NCBI GenBank assembly: GCA_030674875.1
Contig: JASXSU010000002.1
Location: 186,001 to 250,000 of the forward strand
Length of the DNA stretch: 64,000 bases
Direction of reading: 5' to 3'
Source of the DNA: Candidatus Endonucleibacter sp. (ex Gigantidas childressi)
Lineage (GTDB): Bacteria; Pseudomonadota; Gammaproteobacteria; Pseudomonadales; Endozoicomonadaceae
Below are positions 28,263 through 38,261 of the stretch, piece by piece (the stretch's first letter is position 1; each line of letters starts with the position of its first letter). The notes beneath the pieces are model-generated. The model searched no databases and was not told the DNA's origin. It worked only from the letters and a program-made list of their open reading frames with translations. Position numbers and translations under genes: made by a program.

Positions 28263-29009
28263 TCAGGTTTGAAGTTTACCGTGAAGGATGTAGTTGACAT
28301 CGGTATCAGTTTTATTTAAGCGATACACTTTGGTCAAGGGGTTGTAAGTCATGCCGGATATTTCCATGAGTTTTATATTGTTTTGTCTCATCCATTGGCT
28401 AAGTTCGTGAGGTTTGATAAATTTACTATGTTTATGGGTACCTTTGGGTAGTAATTTTAAAATATACTCCGCAGCCATAATAGCAAAAAGCCAAGATTTT
28501 GTTGTTCGATTTAGCGTTGCGAAAAATACATCGCCGTTTGGCTTCAGCAGCTTACGACAGGCTTGAACTACTGAGGCTGGATTCGGAACATGTTCTAGCA
28601 TTTCTAGGCAGGTTATCGCATCAAATTCGCAGGGCATTTCTTCGGCAAGTTCTTCTACCGTTATTTTACGATAACTGACTTCGACGTTGGACTCAATGCT
28701 ATGAAGGCGAGCCACCGTAAGTGGTGCGTCACCCATATCAATACCGGTTATTATTCCCCCGCGCAAGGCCATGGATTCACTTAAAATACCGCCACCACAA
28801 CCTACGTCTAGAATCTTTTTTTTTGCCAGACCTATACGCTGATCAATAAAGTTAAGCCGGAGAGGGTTAATTGCATGAAGGGGTTTAAATTCACTTTCAG
28901 GATCCCACCATCTGCTGGATAATTGTTCAAATTTTGCAATTTCTTCCGAGTCTACATTTTGTGTTGATTGCATAATAGATAATTCATTTGGATGGTAGCA
29001 ATGATCCAT
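28263..29009 (-). CDS. ubiG: Ubiquinone biosynthesis O-methyltransferase UbiG
   Basis: Performs two O-methylations in ubiquinone synthesis using S-adenosylmethionine. Visible are [20 protein letters not shown] near the N-terminus, SAM-binding [11 protein letters not shown], and [13 protein letters not shown]. Open frame reaches 29066, but residues before ATG 29009 are encoded by a palindromic element; E. coli-like length would even fit ATG 28973. I choose 29009 because AAGGAG, itself inside the element, lies 12 bases upstream. It heads the ubiG-mupP-yciK operon, divergent from gyrA. Confidence 0.9.
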   Translation of the reverse strand: MDHCYHPNELSIMQSTQNVDSEEIAKFEQLSSRWWDPESEFKPLHAINPLRLNFIDQRIGLAKKKILDVGCGGGILSESMALRGGIITGIDMGDAPLTVARLHSIESNVEVSYRKITVEELAEEMPCEFDAITCLEMLEHVPNPASVVQACRKLLKPNGDVFFATLNRTTKSWLFAIMAAEYILKLLPKGTHKHSKFIKPHELSQWMRQNNIKLMEISGMTYNPLTKVYRLNKTDTDVNYILHGKLQT

Positions 29010-29011
29010 TG

Positions 29012-29128
29012 TATACCCATTCTCCTTGAAAGTGTGAGGTTGTTGACTGCTCTTGCTCATCTTCATCTACTCTCAGGCTCATGGGGCATAGTGCGGTTAT
29101 CTCCTACCACGCCTTTGAAGGTTGTATA
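29012..29128. repeat. Palindromic element that abuts the ubiG start
   Basis: TATACCC at 29012 starts two bases before the ubiG ATG (minus strand), and the arm includes the AAGGAG used as its ribosome binding site. The other end is TGTATA at 29128. Confidence 0.8.
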
Positions 29129-29411
29129 AAGAAAGAATGAGTCAAATTCCGCTCATGGCTTTGACGATGGAAGGCTGTGTTAACTGCACGTATTCACTTC
29201 AATAACTTTGAATGTATGCTCTAAGAGCTCAATTAACTGTAGGATAGGACTTCAAATATAGGTTTATTTACTGTTGTTGGTCGCAGTGGCTCGCAGAATG
29301 GGGGTGGTTTATGGTATTCTGGCGTCAAGAAATCAATACTGCCCACCGACTAAAAGTAATGGGTGGGCAATCTGCTTTAAGCCGAGATGAGTAGCTCTTA
29401 CTTAAAGTAAC

Positions 29412-29536
29412 TATACCCGTTACCATTTAGGCGACAAACTAGGCGATAAATGATCGAAGCGCATTGGCTTACGGTAATGGGTGACTGGGGTGATTGGAAG
29501 CAGTGTAGTAATCTAATGCCTTTAAGAATGGGTATA
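29412..29536. repeat. Palindromic element, family A
   Basis: TATACCCGTTACCATTTAGG to AAGAATGGGTATA, with the core GCTTACGGTAATGGGTGAC. About 125 bp. Confidence 0.8.
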
Positions 29537-29824
29537 GCTAGCAAGAGCGGGCCTGATGATCTTGAATGGTCATGCGTTATGGGGTTACTGTTTTTACATC
29601 TTTATGTTCTGTGGGTATTCTCTGCAAACTGGCTTGTGGCTGAGAGACATTTTCTGGTTGACTACCTTAACATAGTTATCAAGTGTTGAGTGTTCTGGCT
29701 TAATTGCTTTGGCTATGAGGGGGAGACTGAACAAGACAGGTTCCGTTAACATTTGGTTTGGTGGACCTAGAAAGAATAATGTTTCTTATCTAGTGGGCGT
29801 AAGCGAAAGGACGACTGGTTTTTC

Positions 29825-32476
29825 ATGACTGATATCGGCAAAGAGATTTTACTGGTAAATATTGAGGATGAGCTCAAGAAGTCCTATCTGGACTATGCGA
29901 TGAGCGTCATTGTTGGTCGGGCTTTGCCTGATGTGCGTGATGGTCTTAAGCCTGTTCATCGACGGGTACTGTTCGCTATGAGCGAGCTGGGCAATGACTG
30001 GAACAAACCATACAAGAAATCAGCACGTATTGTTGGTGATGTTATTGGTAAATATCACCCCCACGGTGACTCTGCGGTTTATGACACGATTGTTCGGATG
30101 GCCCAGCCATTTTCTCTACGCTATATGCTGGTAGATGGGCAGGGCAATTTTGGTTCTATTGATGGTGATTCTGCTGCGGCCATGCGTTATACAGAAATAC
30201 GCATGGATAAAATTTCCCATCAGTTGTTGGCTGATTTGGACAAGGAAACGGTAGACTTTGTCCCAAATTATGATGGTACTGAACAGATTCCTGCAGTGAT
30301 GCCAACTCGTATTCCGAATCTGCTGGTTAATGGTTCATCTGGTATTGCTGTGGGGATGGCAACGAATATCCCTCCTCATAACCTGCGTGAAGTGATCGGT
30401 GGTTGTTTAGCGTTACTGGATGATGAGACGCTGACCATTGAGAATCTGATGGAGTATATTCCTGGGCCTGATTTTCCTACGGCGGCTATTATTAATGGTC
30501 GTGCTGGTATTTTGCAGGCCTATCGAACTGGGCGTGGTCGTATTTACATTAGGGCGCGGGCTAGTATTGAGACAAATGAAAAGAAAAACAAAAGCACCAT
30601 CATTATTGCTGAGCTTCCTTATCAAGTGAATAAAGCCCGCTTGATTGAAAAAATAGCAGAGTTGGTTAAAGAGAAAAAGATTGAAGGTATCTCCGAGTTA
30701 AGGGACGAATCTGATAAAGACGGGATGCGTGTGGTGATTGAGTTACGGCGTGGTGAAAATGCTGAAGTTGTTTTAAACAACCTTTACTCTCAGACGCAAA
30801 TGGAATCGGTTTTTGGCATTAATGTGGTTGCTTTAATTGATGGTCAGCCCAAATTATTGAACCTGAAACAGTTGATTGAAGCGTTTATTCGCCACCGTCG
30901 TGAAGTGGTGACACGAAGAACTGTTTATGAGCTGAGAAAGGCCCGGGAACGAGGCCATATTCTCGAAGGTTTGGCTGTTGCGTTATCTAATATCGATTCG
31001 GTTATTCAGCTGATTAAGAAATCACCTTCTTCTGCTGACGCGAAAGAGAAGTTGGTGGGGGAGTCGTGGAGCCCTGGGCATATGACAGCTATGGCTGAGC
31101 GAGCCGGTGCTGATGCCTGTCGTCCTGATGAGTTGCCGGAAGTTTATGGTTTGCGTGATGGTAGATATTACCTGTCGCCGGCTCAGGCTCAGGCTATTCT
31201 GGAAATGCGTTTGCATCGTTTGACCGGTCTTGAGCATGAAAAGCTATTAACTGAATACCGTGAATTGCTGGAGCGTATTGCGGAATTGGCGATGATTTTA
31301 GCTAACCCTGAAAGACTACGGCAGGTTATTCGTGAAGAGCTGGAAAGTGTGCGAGATGAGTTTGGTGATGAGAGACGCACGGAAATTACTAGTTCTCGCC
31401 GAGATCTGACCGTTGAAGATTTGATTGATGAAGAAGACATGGTGGTTACCATGTCTCACGGAGGCTATGCAAAAACAACTTCTCTTGATAGCTATCAAGC
31501 ACAACGCAGAGGTGGTAGGGGTAAGTCAGCGGCTTCTGTGAAAGAAGAAGATTACGTGGAACACATGCTGGTGGCTAATACTCATACCCAAATCTTGTGC
31601 TTTTCAAGTAAGGGTAAGGTTTACTGGTTAAAGGTATACCAAATCCCCCAGGCTAGTAGAACTTCTAAAGGCCGTCCTCTGGTGAATATTCTTCCTCTGG
31701 AAAAAGATGAGCGCGTTACAGCTGTTCTGCCAGTTGAAGAGTATGGTGAGGGGCAGTATGTGTTTATGGCGACGATGAACGGTACGGTGAAGAAAACTCC
31801 GCTTGAACTGTTCTCTCGTCCTCGCTCTAATGGGCTTATTGCTCTGAATTTAGATGATGGCGATACTTTGGTGGGGGCTGAAATTACCAAGGGCGATGCT
31901 CAGGTGATGCTGTTGTCCAATGCTGGCAAGGCTATCAGGTTCGAAGAAACTGATGTGCGTGCGATGGGTAGAACAGCCCGAGGTGTTAGGGGTATAAAGC
32001 TGAAAGAAGGGCAGAGACTTATTTCTCTTATTATTCCGGAGGATGACGCCCAGATTTTAACTGCTAGTGAAAAAGGTTATGGAAAACGGACACCGATTAA
32101 AGACTTTCGTATTACAGGTCGGGGAGGACAAGGCGTTATTGCTATGCAGTGTACTGAGCGCAATGGTGAAATCATTGGCGCTATTCAAGTGTCCATTCAC
32201 GAGCAGATTATGTTGATCTCAGATCAAGGAACTTTGATCAGAATAAGTGTCGAAGGGGTGTCTTCTTTAGGAAGGAATACCCAAGGAGTTACTCTGATTA
32301 AAGTTGGTCAAGATGAGAAGCTTGTAGGTGTTGCTAGGGTTGCAGAGCCTGATGAGCCTGAGCTTGATGAGTCTGAGCTTGATGAGTCTGAGTCTAGTGA
32401 GCCTAGTGAGTCTGATGAATCTGATGAGCTTGGGGGAAATGACACCGACGCTGAAAAAGGCAGTGCGGAAGATTAA
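29825..32476 (+). CDS. gyrA: DNA gyrase subunit A
   Basis: The DNA-breaking subunit of gyrase, a heterotetramer with GyrB that introduces negative supercoils. The 883 residues align without gaps to E. coli GyrA at the N-terminus. The catalytic Tyr is in [10 protein letters not shown] (position 122). The quinolone region [19 protein letters not shown] keeps the sensitive Ser83 and Asp87, and the GyrA box is QRRGGRGK. The beta-pinwheel is followed by a distinctive acidic, repetitive tail (last ~45 residues; repeats of ELDES and SEP/SDE) encoded by a 15-bp tandem repeat near 32346-32430. AAAGGA lies 13 bases upstream of ATG 29825. Confidence 0.98.
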   Translation: MTDIGKEILLVNIEDELKKSYLDYAMSVIVGRALPDVRDGLKPVHRRVLFAMSELGNDWNKPYKKSARIVGDVIGKYHPHGDSAVYDTIVRMAQPFSLRYMLVDGQGNFGSIDGDSAAAMRYTEIRMDKISHQLLADLDKETVDFVPNYDGTEQIPAVMPTRIPNLLVNGSSGIAVGMATNIPPHNLREVIGGCLALLDDETLTIENLMEYIPGPDFPTAAIINGRAGILQAYRTGRGRIYIRARASIETNEKKNKSTIIIAELPYQVNKARLIEKIAELVKEKKIEGISELRDESDKDGMRVVIELRRGENAEVVLNNLYSQTQMESVFGINVVALIDGQPKLLNLKQLIEAFIRHRREVVTRRTVYELRKARERGHILEGLAVALSNIDSVIQLIKKSPSSADAKEKLVGESWSPGHMTAMAERAGADACRPDELPEVYGLRDGRYYLSPAQAQAILEMRLHRLTGLEHEKLLTEYRELLERIAELAMILANPERLRQVIREELESVRDEFGDERRTEITSSRRDLTVEDLIDEEDMVVTMSHGGYAKTTSLDSYQAQRRGGRGKSAASVKEEDYVEHMLVANTHTQILCFSSKGKVYWLKVYQIPQASRTSKGRPLVNILPLEKDERVTAVLPVEEYGEGQYVFMATMNGTVKKTPLELFSRPRSNGLIALNLDDGDTLVGAEITKGDAQVMLLSNAGKAIRFEETDVRAMGRTARGVRGIKLKEGQRLISLIIPEDDAQILTASEKGYGKRTPIKDFRITGRGGQGVIAMQCTERNGEIIGAIQVSIHEQIMLISDQGTLIRISVEGVSSLGRNTQGVTLIKVGQDEKLVGVARVAEPDEPELDESELDESESSEPSESDESDELGGNDTDAEKGSAED

Positions 32477-32497
32477 TTCGTTGTGGTATCGTATTGA

Positions 32498-32564
32498 TAT
32501 AGTCAAAGCAACTAAAGGTGTGAGGCGTGTTCCTCACACCATGTTTTCAATGAGAGTGGGTATA
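32498..32564 (+). terminator. Internally deleted palindrome forming a hairpin after gyrA
   Basis: GGTGTGAGG (32517-32525) and CCTCACACC (32532-32540) form a perfect 9-bp stem with a 6-base loop, followed by ATGTTTTC. The outer sequence runs from TATAGTC to GGGTATA, so this is a family A palindrome that lost its middle. It is a plausible gyrA terminator, with a weak T tract. Confidence 0.65.
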
Positions 32565-32760
32565 GATATTACATCATTTTTAAAATAGTTATTTATGTAT
32601 TCTTCTAATAGGTTGTTTATGCCGCTTTTTATAAGTACTTTGTATCAATCAAAAGATTAAGCGGTGCTCTATTTCTACCCTTTTCACGGCAAAGCGTCGT
32701 TGGAGTCTTGGCAACCACCCTTAGTCTAGTAACTGTGTTGTACAACTTAATTTTTAGATC

Positions 32761-32914
32761 GCGGATTCAAATTCCAAGTGCATCACAGCTTAAGCTGCTA
32801 ACGCAGCCCTGTGTTCACCCATTATCATGGCTGGTGTTTTGAAATTCAAATCTTTTCTTGGCCGAGAATTAAACCGCATCAATGCTCGCTTCACCTCTAT
32901 CTTACCGACCCAAT
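32761..32914 (-). mobile_element. IS30 end fragment, copy C
   Basis: The first ~154 bp match the transposase 3' end of IS30 copies A and B, beginning GCGGATTCAAATTCC and ending at the ACCGACC region. It is cut off there, 20 bp before the manC stop. No other part of the element remains, so sequence was deleted next to the polysaccharide genes. Confidence 0.88.
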
Positions 32915-32934
32915 TATTTGGTTCAGTTAAAATA

Positions 32935-34371
32935 TTAAACCACTTCTTTAATTTCTGCCGATTGAGCATCAGAACGTATGATATTATCTTTGCATAAATA
33001 CGAACCGGTTTGAACTTCTATAAGTTCGAGTGGTAATATTCCAGGATTTTCTAATGTATGTATTTGCCCCAGCGGAATATAATTAGATTCGTTTTCTGTA
33101 GCTAAATATGTTTTGTCGTCAGTAGTGATTTTAGCTGTTCCTGAAACCACTATCCAATGCTTAGATCTCTGGTTGTGTATTTGTATAGATAATTTTGCCC
33201 CAGGTTTTACTGTAATGCGCTTTACTTGATAACGCTCACCAAAACCAAGTGAATCATACTTTCCCCATGGGCGGTAAGCTTCACATTGATATTTGTACTC
33301 GTAGCGGTCTTTTGATTTTAGTTGTTTAATAATTTCTTTTATATTTTGTACTTTGTCTTTACCAGCAACTAAAATAGCGTCTTTTGTTTCAATAATTATT
33401 AGGTTGTTCACACCTACTGTAGCAATAAGCTTGCTTGTAGCATTGAGATAACAATTAGTTGTATCGTGAGAAATAATATCACCTTGCACAACGTTACCGA
33501 GTTTGTCTTTTTGATTTGCATTCCAGAGTGATGAAAAAGATCCTATATCGCACCACCCGGACTTTAAAGGAATCACTACTGCCGATTCTGTGTGTTCCAT
33601 TATTGCATAATCTATAGACTTAGCGGGACAGTTTCTAAATATTTCTGCACTAATACGAATGAAATCAGAATCTTGTTTCTTATTATTGTATGCGTCTTTG
33701 CATACTTCTAGAATCTCAGGAGAAAACTTTTTTAACTCTTCTAAGTATCGTGATGCTTTAAACATGAATATGCCACTGTTCCATAGATAGTCACCTGATG
33801 CTAAATATTTTTTGGCCATTGACAAATTCGGTTTTTCAACAAAGTTTGCGATACAAAAAGCTGCTGTTTGCTGATGAGTTTGCACTTTTCCTTGCTTTAT
33901 ATAACCATAACCTGTTTCTGCATATGTAGGAATAACACCAAAGGTAACGATATTCCCTTTATTAGCAAAGACTGCAGCTGAGATGACTGACGCTTGAAAT
34001 GCCGATACATCTTTAATAACATGATCTGCGGCTAATATTAATAACAATGGGTCATTATCATCTTCCACTGAAGCTAATGCAGCTAGAGTAATAGCTGGGG
34101 CTGTATTCTTGCCCATAGGCTCAAGTATAATGTTGCTTGCTTTGGTATTGTTGTCTCGTAATTGCTCAGCCACTATGAACCTATGTTCATTATTGCAAAT
34201 GATTACTGGATTCGAATAAATATTATATAAACGATTAATTGTGTCTTGCAGTAATGTTGTTTTATTGTTTTCTGAAGGAACCAATGGTAAGAACTGTTTA
34301 GGATATGAGTCTCTTGAAAGTGGCCAAAGCCTGCATCCACTGCCACCAGACATAATTATAGGTAAGATCAT
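32935..34371 (-). CDS. manC: Mannose-1-phosphate guanylyltransferase / mannose-6-phosphate isomerase
   Basis: The bifunctional ManC/AlgA type: the N-terminal part makes GDP-mannose, and the C-terminal cupin part isomerises mannose-6-phosphate. About 478 residues. The nucleotidyltransferase signature SGGSGCRLWPLSRDSYPKQF is at the N-terminus, FVEKPNL marks the EKP loop, and RPWGKYDSLGFGERYQVKRI starts the isomerase domain with QIHNQRSKHWIVVSG as the cupin metal site. I start at ATG 34371, which fits the family. The frame is open to GTG 34443 inside a palindromic element, and no strong ribosome site is seen at either. It is probably in one unit with the ligase-like gene upstream. Confidence 0.9.
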   Translation of the reverse strand: MILPIIMSGGSGCRLWPLSRDSYPKQFLPLVPSENNKTTLLQDTINRLYNIYSNPVIICNNEHRFIVAEQLRDNNTKASNIILEPMGKNTAPAITLAALASVEDDNDPLLLILAADHVIKDVSAFQASVISAAVFANKGNIVTFGVIPTYAETGYGYIKQGKVQTHQQTAAFCIANFVEKPNLSMAKKYLASGDYLWNSGIFMFKASRYLEELKKFSPEILEVCKDAYNNKKQDSDFIRISAEIFRNCPAKSIDYAIMEHTESAVVIPLKSGWCDIGSFSSLWNANQKDKLGNVVQGDIISHDTTNCYLNATSKLIATVGVNNLIIIETKDAILVAGKDKVQNIKEIIKQLKSKDRYEYKYQCEAYRPWGKYDSLGFGERYQVKRITVKPGAKLSIQIHNQRSKHWIVVSGTAKITTDDKTYLATENESNYIPLGQIHTLENPGILPLELIEVQTGSYLCKDNIIRSDAQSAEIKEVV

Positions 34372-34434
34372 AATTTCTAATTTTAGGCTTAAAGCCTCAA
34401 TGTATCTAAATAATACTGTGTTAAACAAGCGCTC

Positions 34435-34563
34435 TATAGCCACTACTCTTAAGAGTGTGATGTTTTTGGCTACTCACGCTCATCCACAATTACCTGCTAC
34501 TTTTAGGCTCATTGGGGTTCGATCGTTTGTCGCTTACTTTCTGCTTCAATGGTAACGGGTATA
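34435..34563. repeat. Palindromic element overlapping the ligase gene's 3' end
   Basis: TATAGCC to GGTAACGGGTATA (129 bp). The last ~17 codons and stop codon of the ligase-like gene (from IPVTIEAESK on) are read from its right arm, and the alternative manC GTG lies in the other arm. Confidence 0.85.
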
Positions 34564-35702
34564 TCGCTTGAAATATTTGCAAAAAATACGGGTAATACAA
34601 AGCTCATAAATACCCCGCCCGGATAGCTATAAATTCTATTACCATCAAATAATAGGGCTATGGCCATAGCAAAAACTACAACATCCCATACGCAAATAAT
34701 GGTTTTCTTTCGGTATAACAACCAAAAACGATAAAAAAAGCAATAAAGCATTAGCATCAGGCCGGTCAGTCCGCAATAGTAAAGCATGCTTACATATATT
34801 GAATGCCAGTGGCCAAATGTTATGTTATAACCTCCTAGTGATTCTGAGTCTGTTGCTATACCATGCCCCAGTAAGATGGTCATTGCACTCTCTGCTATCT
34901 TGTTAAAGGCATTGTTATAAATTTCAAATCTAAATGAATCTCCTCGTTCAATTAAGCTAGAAGCCATATTATTGTTAGAAATATACAGCGCTATCAACAG
35001 GCAGCCCAATCCTAGCAGCCCCAAGCGCTTAACTATAGATCTATTAGGAACCATAATTAAAGAAAAAAACAAACCAAAAAGAACGGCCAAAATAGAAGCT
35101 CTTGAAGCAAGAACCCAAACAGTACTTAGGGAAATTAGAAAAACAGCCAGTAAATAAATATCAAACTTTTCGAATATTAGTTTATGCCCGATAATCAAAC
35201 AAGAAATAGAAAAGAACCAAGCTATCTCATTTTTATTACCAAAAACACCATAAACATCTTCGGTAGTAATATCTTTCCCAAGGTTATGCAAAATGAATAA
35301 AGAAAGTAAGGTCATTGATAAAAAAATATAAATAGAATCTAATTTTCGGAAATAAGATGGTTGGTAAATAAATACTAGATAGATTAGGTATAAAAACACA
35401 GTCATCGTCAAAATTTTAAAAAACATATTTTTGATATGACCTGGTTCAGACCATAGAAGGCTAAATAAGCAAAATATCGTTAACAGCAAATATCGTTTTA
35501 CAAATGGCTGCTTAGCAAAGCAAACAACATCTGACCACCTTGATAATGTTAATATAGGTAAACAAATTAACAGTCGGTATATGTTAATAACCAGCTTATC
35601 ATTATCGATAGTAACAATAGAAATTAGTGCTATAAATAAAAAAGCAAAGCAATATTTTTCAGAAACGTTTTGTTTAAACTTTATCAGCATGTTTTTTAGC
35701 AC
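34509..35702 (-). CDS. O-antigen ligase / polymerase-like membrane protein
   Basis: A 397-residue polytopic inner-membrane protein of the Wzy_C superfamily, which contains O-antigen ligases (WaaL) and polymerases (Wzy). About ten hydrophobic segments and a large periplasmic loop with GHGIATDSES...FGHWHSIYVSMLYYCGLTGL, the family's conserved loop around a catalytic His. Which activity it has cannot be decided from sequence. The C-terminal tail is encoded by a palindromic element, so the original stop was probably replaced. The gene starts at GTG 35702 or ATG 35690. Confidence 0.8.
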   Translation of the reverse strand: MLKNMLIKFKQNVSEKYCFAFLFIALISIVTIDNDKLVINIYRLLICLPILTLSRWSDVVCFAKQPFVKRYLLLTIFCLFSLLWSEPGHIKNMFFKILTMTVFLYLIYLVFIYQPSYFRKLDSIYIFLSMTLLSLFILHNLGKDITTEDVYGVFGNKNEIAWFFSISCLIIGHKLIFEKFDIYLLAVFLISLSTVWVLASRASILAVLFGLFFSLIMVPNRSIVKRLGLLGLGCLLIALYISNNNMASSLIERGDSFRFEIYNNAFNKIAESAMTILLGHGIATDSESLGGYNITFGHWHSIYVSMLYYCGLTGLMLMLYCFFYRFWLLYRKKTIICVWDVVVFAMAIALLFDGNRIYSYPGGVFMSFVLPVFFANISSDIPVTIEAESKRQTIEPQ

Positions 35703-35721
35703 ACTATTACCTAGCTCTAGT

Positions 35722-35851
35722 GATTACGATCATTCCAATGAGGGTGTGAAGTTATTGACTGCTCTCACTTACCCAAAATCACCTCTTGCCCATAGATTTA
35801 CGGGACTTAGCTTATTTGTCATCTACTCAAAGATTCAATGTAACGAATATA
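35722..35851. repeat. Palindromic element, family A (degenerate)
   Basis: CATTCCAATGAGGGTGTGAAG, TGACTGCTCTCACTTACCC and TTCAATGTAACGAATATA preserve block order and overall length. Confidence 0.6.
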
Positions 35852-36112
35852 GCTCAAGCATATGTGTTAATACCATGCAGACCTATAAACTCTCTTTTAT
35901 AGTTTATAATTTGCACGCTACCGCCCTCGAGTACCGAACTACGCTCGCCTAGACACGAATTTAAAGAGCAAAAAACAAATGACAGGAGTTGCCCTTATTA
36001 TGCTAGTACAGTACACCTCTAATATTGAAGATGCAAACATTGATTTTGCTGACGTGTTTCATCGTTGCATTTTCAATTGCTTTAGAGACAGCTTCACGCT
36101 GAGTATGAAAAT

Positions 36113-36170
36113 ATAAATTACCATTGAAAGTAGGAGTCATCAACAACTTCCAACCTTCGATAGGTAGAAG
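36113..36170. repeat. Palindromic element, family A (half copy)
   Basis: ATATAAATTACCATTGAAAG and CTTCCAACCTTCGATAGG remain, with the middle deleted. Confidence 0.5.
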
Positions 36171-36239
36171 ATTTAGGCTGTAGAGAGTAAGTGCCACAGT
36201 GAGCGCATGTCAGCAGCCTCTTCGGTCTCAAATAGCCAA

Positions 36240-37412
36240 TTACTCCCCTTCTATCCCTTCTATCGGGGATACGCATCCCCAGTCTCTACAGCTGGGGCAC
36301 TGCCAGTGCATCTTTTTCCCGCTAAAGCCACAGGAGCTACAATTAAAAATAGGCTTGAGATCTAGCATTTTTTTTGTCAGCACACGAAAAAGATTAAAGC
36401 TATCTTCATGTTTTTCCTGCCCCATCTCCTGTTGGAGCTGAATTAGTTTTGCCAGACCCTTCAAAGTCGGCTTCCTGTGTAGTTGTTCAACGAGAAACTC
36501 CAGTGCATCGTTCTGCCCCTGCTCTTTTTCCAGTAAGCCGGTCATAGCAAGAATTACAGTACTGCAAGGCTTTTCATTAAGGCATTTGGATAAATGTGCA
36601 CCCAAGCCTTTAGTATTTTGCAGGTTGGTATAAGAGCTTTCCAGTAGCGGAATGGATAAAGGGATGTATTTCATATCCTGCTTTATAATTCGTTCAAGGG
36701 TCTTTATAGCATCTCTATATCGTCCGTCTTCATAATTCATTCGAGCCAGTAGTAAGCTTGCCCGGACGCAATTTTTGTCAAGCCCAAAGGCATTTTTTAT
36801 ATATCGATGTGCAGCGACCCGTTTATTATGGGCTAGGTGTTTCTCAGCCTGCTCACAATAATATAAAGCTAAGGTTTCAACATTAACTAACTTCTGGTGA
36901 CGACCCAAGCTTTCTGCGACATCAATCGCTTTTAGCCATTCCTTTTCTTGTTCATAGATTTTTAGTAACTGTTGCAGTGTATCATATTTACACTCATGAT
37001 TGTGACTGACCAAATCTACCAGAATGCCTTCTGCTCGGTCGAAAAGTCCTGCGGACATGTAGTCTTTAGCTAGTTCTAGTTGAACCTTTATTGACTGAGA
37101 AGGAGTGAGACTCGGCCTTGCTAGCAGTTCTTGATGAATTCTTATGGATCGATCTACTTCCCCGCGCTTACAAAATAAAGTGCCTAGCGCTAAATATGTA
37201 TCTACAGTGTCGCTAGTAATATCGAGAGCGCTAATAAACGTATCAATAGCAGCATCAGGCTGCTCATTCAGTAGATAGTTTAGGCCGATAAAGTAGCTCT
37301 TAGAGATGACTGAGCTATGCTGTTTAAGATTTTTTTGATGATAATAACGGCCAAGCATGTAGCCAATTATTATCGCAAAAAACAACAGCACCAAAAGAGC
37401 AGGGTCAGACAT
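36240..37412 (-). CDS. lapB: LPS assembly regulator LapB (YciM)
   Basis: An inner-membrane-anchored TPR protein that, in E. coli, promotes FtsH degradation of LpxC and so limits LPS synthesis. The 390 residues show an N-terminal membrane anchor (ALLVLLFFAIIIGYMLG), about nine TPR units through residue 340, and a C-terminal rubredoxin-like zinc knuckle (FNCSSCGFSGKK...CPSC). Its start overlaps the end of lapA by 8 bp, the standard lapA-lapB arrangement. Confidence 0.94.
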   Translation of the reverse strand: MSDPALLVLLFFAIIIGYMLGRYYHQKNLKQHSSVISKSYFIGLNYLLNEQPDAAIDTFISALDITSDTVDTYLALGTLFCKRGEVDRSIRIHQELLARPSLTPSQSIKVQLELAKDYMSAGLFDRAEGILVDLVSHNHECKYDTLQQLLKIYEQEKEWLKAIDVAESLGRHQKLVNVETLALYYCEQAEKHLAHNKRVAAHRYIKNAFGLDKNCVRASLLLARMNYEDGRYRDAIKTLERIIKQDMKYIPLSIPLLESSYTNLQNTKGLGAHLSKCLNEKPCSTVILAMTGLLEKEQGQNDALEFLVEQLHRKPTLKGLAKLIQLQQEMGQEKHEDSFNLFRVLTKKMLDLKPIFNCSSCGFSGKKMHWQCPSCRDWGCVSPIEGIEGE

Positions 37413-37740
37413 CCGTCAGCCCTTTGAGCGAGCTAGTTCGTAATTTTTGTAGCTTTGCATCTCTGCGATCTACTTTTCGTTTCAGGCTGGAATTTTTTAA
37501 CTGTAGCCGTACGATAGATAATGCTGCAACTAGCAAGCCTACAGCTCCGCCTAAAATAAATGAACTAACAGTCAGTGTTGATATTTTTAAGGCAATTATA
37601 TCCCAACCAAACAACGTGAGCTGCACTTCACTAACATTGGATGCAGTAAAATTTACCAGAGTAATCAACATCAATAACAAAAGAAACACTATAAAAACAC
37701 GCTTAATCCACTTCATCAATGTTGTCGTCACTGTAAACAC
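37405..37740 (-). CDS. lapA: LPS assembly protein LapA (YciS, DUF1049)
   Basis: A small inner-membrane protein co-encoded with LapB, with two hydrophobic segments (VFIVFLLLLMLITLV and SSFILGGAVGLLVAAL) and a basic coiled tail (KNSSLKRKVDRRDAKL). 111 residues from GTG 37740; a start at GTG 37731 or ATG 37716 (MKWIKRVF) is equally possible. It overlaps lapB. Confidence 0.88.
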   Translation of the reverse strand: MFTVTTTLMKWIKRVFIVFLLLLMLITLVNFTASNVSEVQLTLFGWDIIALKISTLTVSSFILGGAVGLLVAALSIVRLQLKNSSLKRKVDRRDAKLQKLRTSSLKGLTDV

Positions 37741-37964
37741 TCTCCATCATGAAAGTATATACAATACAACTATTCGTTACTGTCAAGCAACGAATACCAA
37801 ATAAAAATGGTGTTTTAATTTCCAGCTCTAGTTACCGTTTATTGGTAATCAAGCAAAATAATAGCCAGTACTATATAAGCATAACACCGACGATTATAGT
37901 CTTATGGATTAAATCATTATTATTGTCACTCAAATAGTTCTCCATTCCTTTGAAAATAGTACTT

Positions 37965-38261
37965 TTAGCTCTCTACAGCATTGCATTTATTAACGCGAGC
38001 ACGCATGTCCTTGCCTGGTTTGAAATGAGGTACATATTTTTCTTTTAGATTAACAGGTTCACCCGTCTTCGGATTTCTCCCGACCTTGGGAGACCTGTAA
38101 TGAAGAGAAAAACCACCAAATCCACGTATTTCAATACGGCTACCGTTAGATAAGGCGTGCGCCATCTGATCAATAACCATTTTAACCGCCAGCTCTACAT
38201 CCTTAACAGATAACTGTGGCTGTAACTCAACAATCCTTTCGATCAATTCAGATCGGGTCAT
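37965..38261 (-). CDS. ihfB: Integration host factor subunit beta
   Basis: The DNA-bending subunit of IHF. The 98 residues show the DNABII signature [21 protein letters not shown] in the beta arm and [10 protein letters not shown] at the start. AAGGAAG is upstream of ATG 38261. It lies between lapA and rpsA as in other gammaproteobacteria. The rpsA terminator at 39122-39150 suggests that it has its own promoter. Confidence 0.96.
   Translation of the reverse strand: MTRSELIERIVELQPQLSVKDVELAVKMVIDQMAHALSNGSRIEIRGFGGFSLHYRSPKVGRNPKTGEPVNLKEKYVPHFKPGKDMRARVNKCNAVES

Larger units (their letters stand above)
29010..29824. other. Divergent spacer ubiG/gyrA with two palindromes
   Basis: About 0.8 kb containing the palindromes at 29012-29128 and 29412-29536. 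The open frame at 29450-29689 overlaps the second palindrome, has no recognisable family and is not called. A gyrA promoter is expected in the right third. Confidence 0.5.
35703..36239. other. Spacer with palindrome remnants
   Basis: Holds a worn palindrome (about 35722-35851) and a half copy (about 36113-36170). No gene is supported. It separates the polysaccharide genes from lapB. Confidence 0.5.

Noticed and set aside
29450-29689. Open frame of 79 residues between ubiG and gyrA
   Set aside because: Its first half is translated palindrome sequence, and the rest matches nothing I know. No ribosome binding site was seen.
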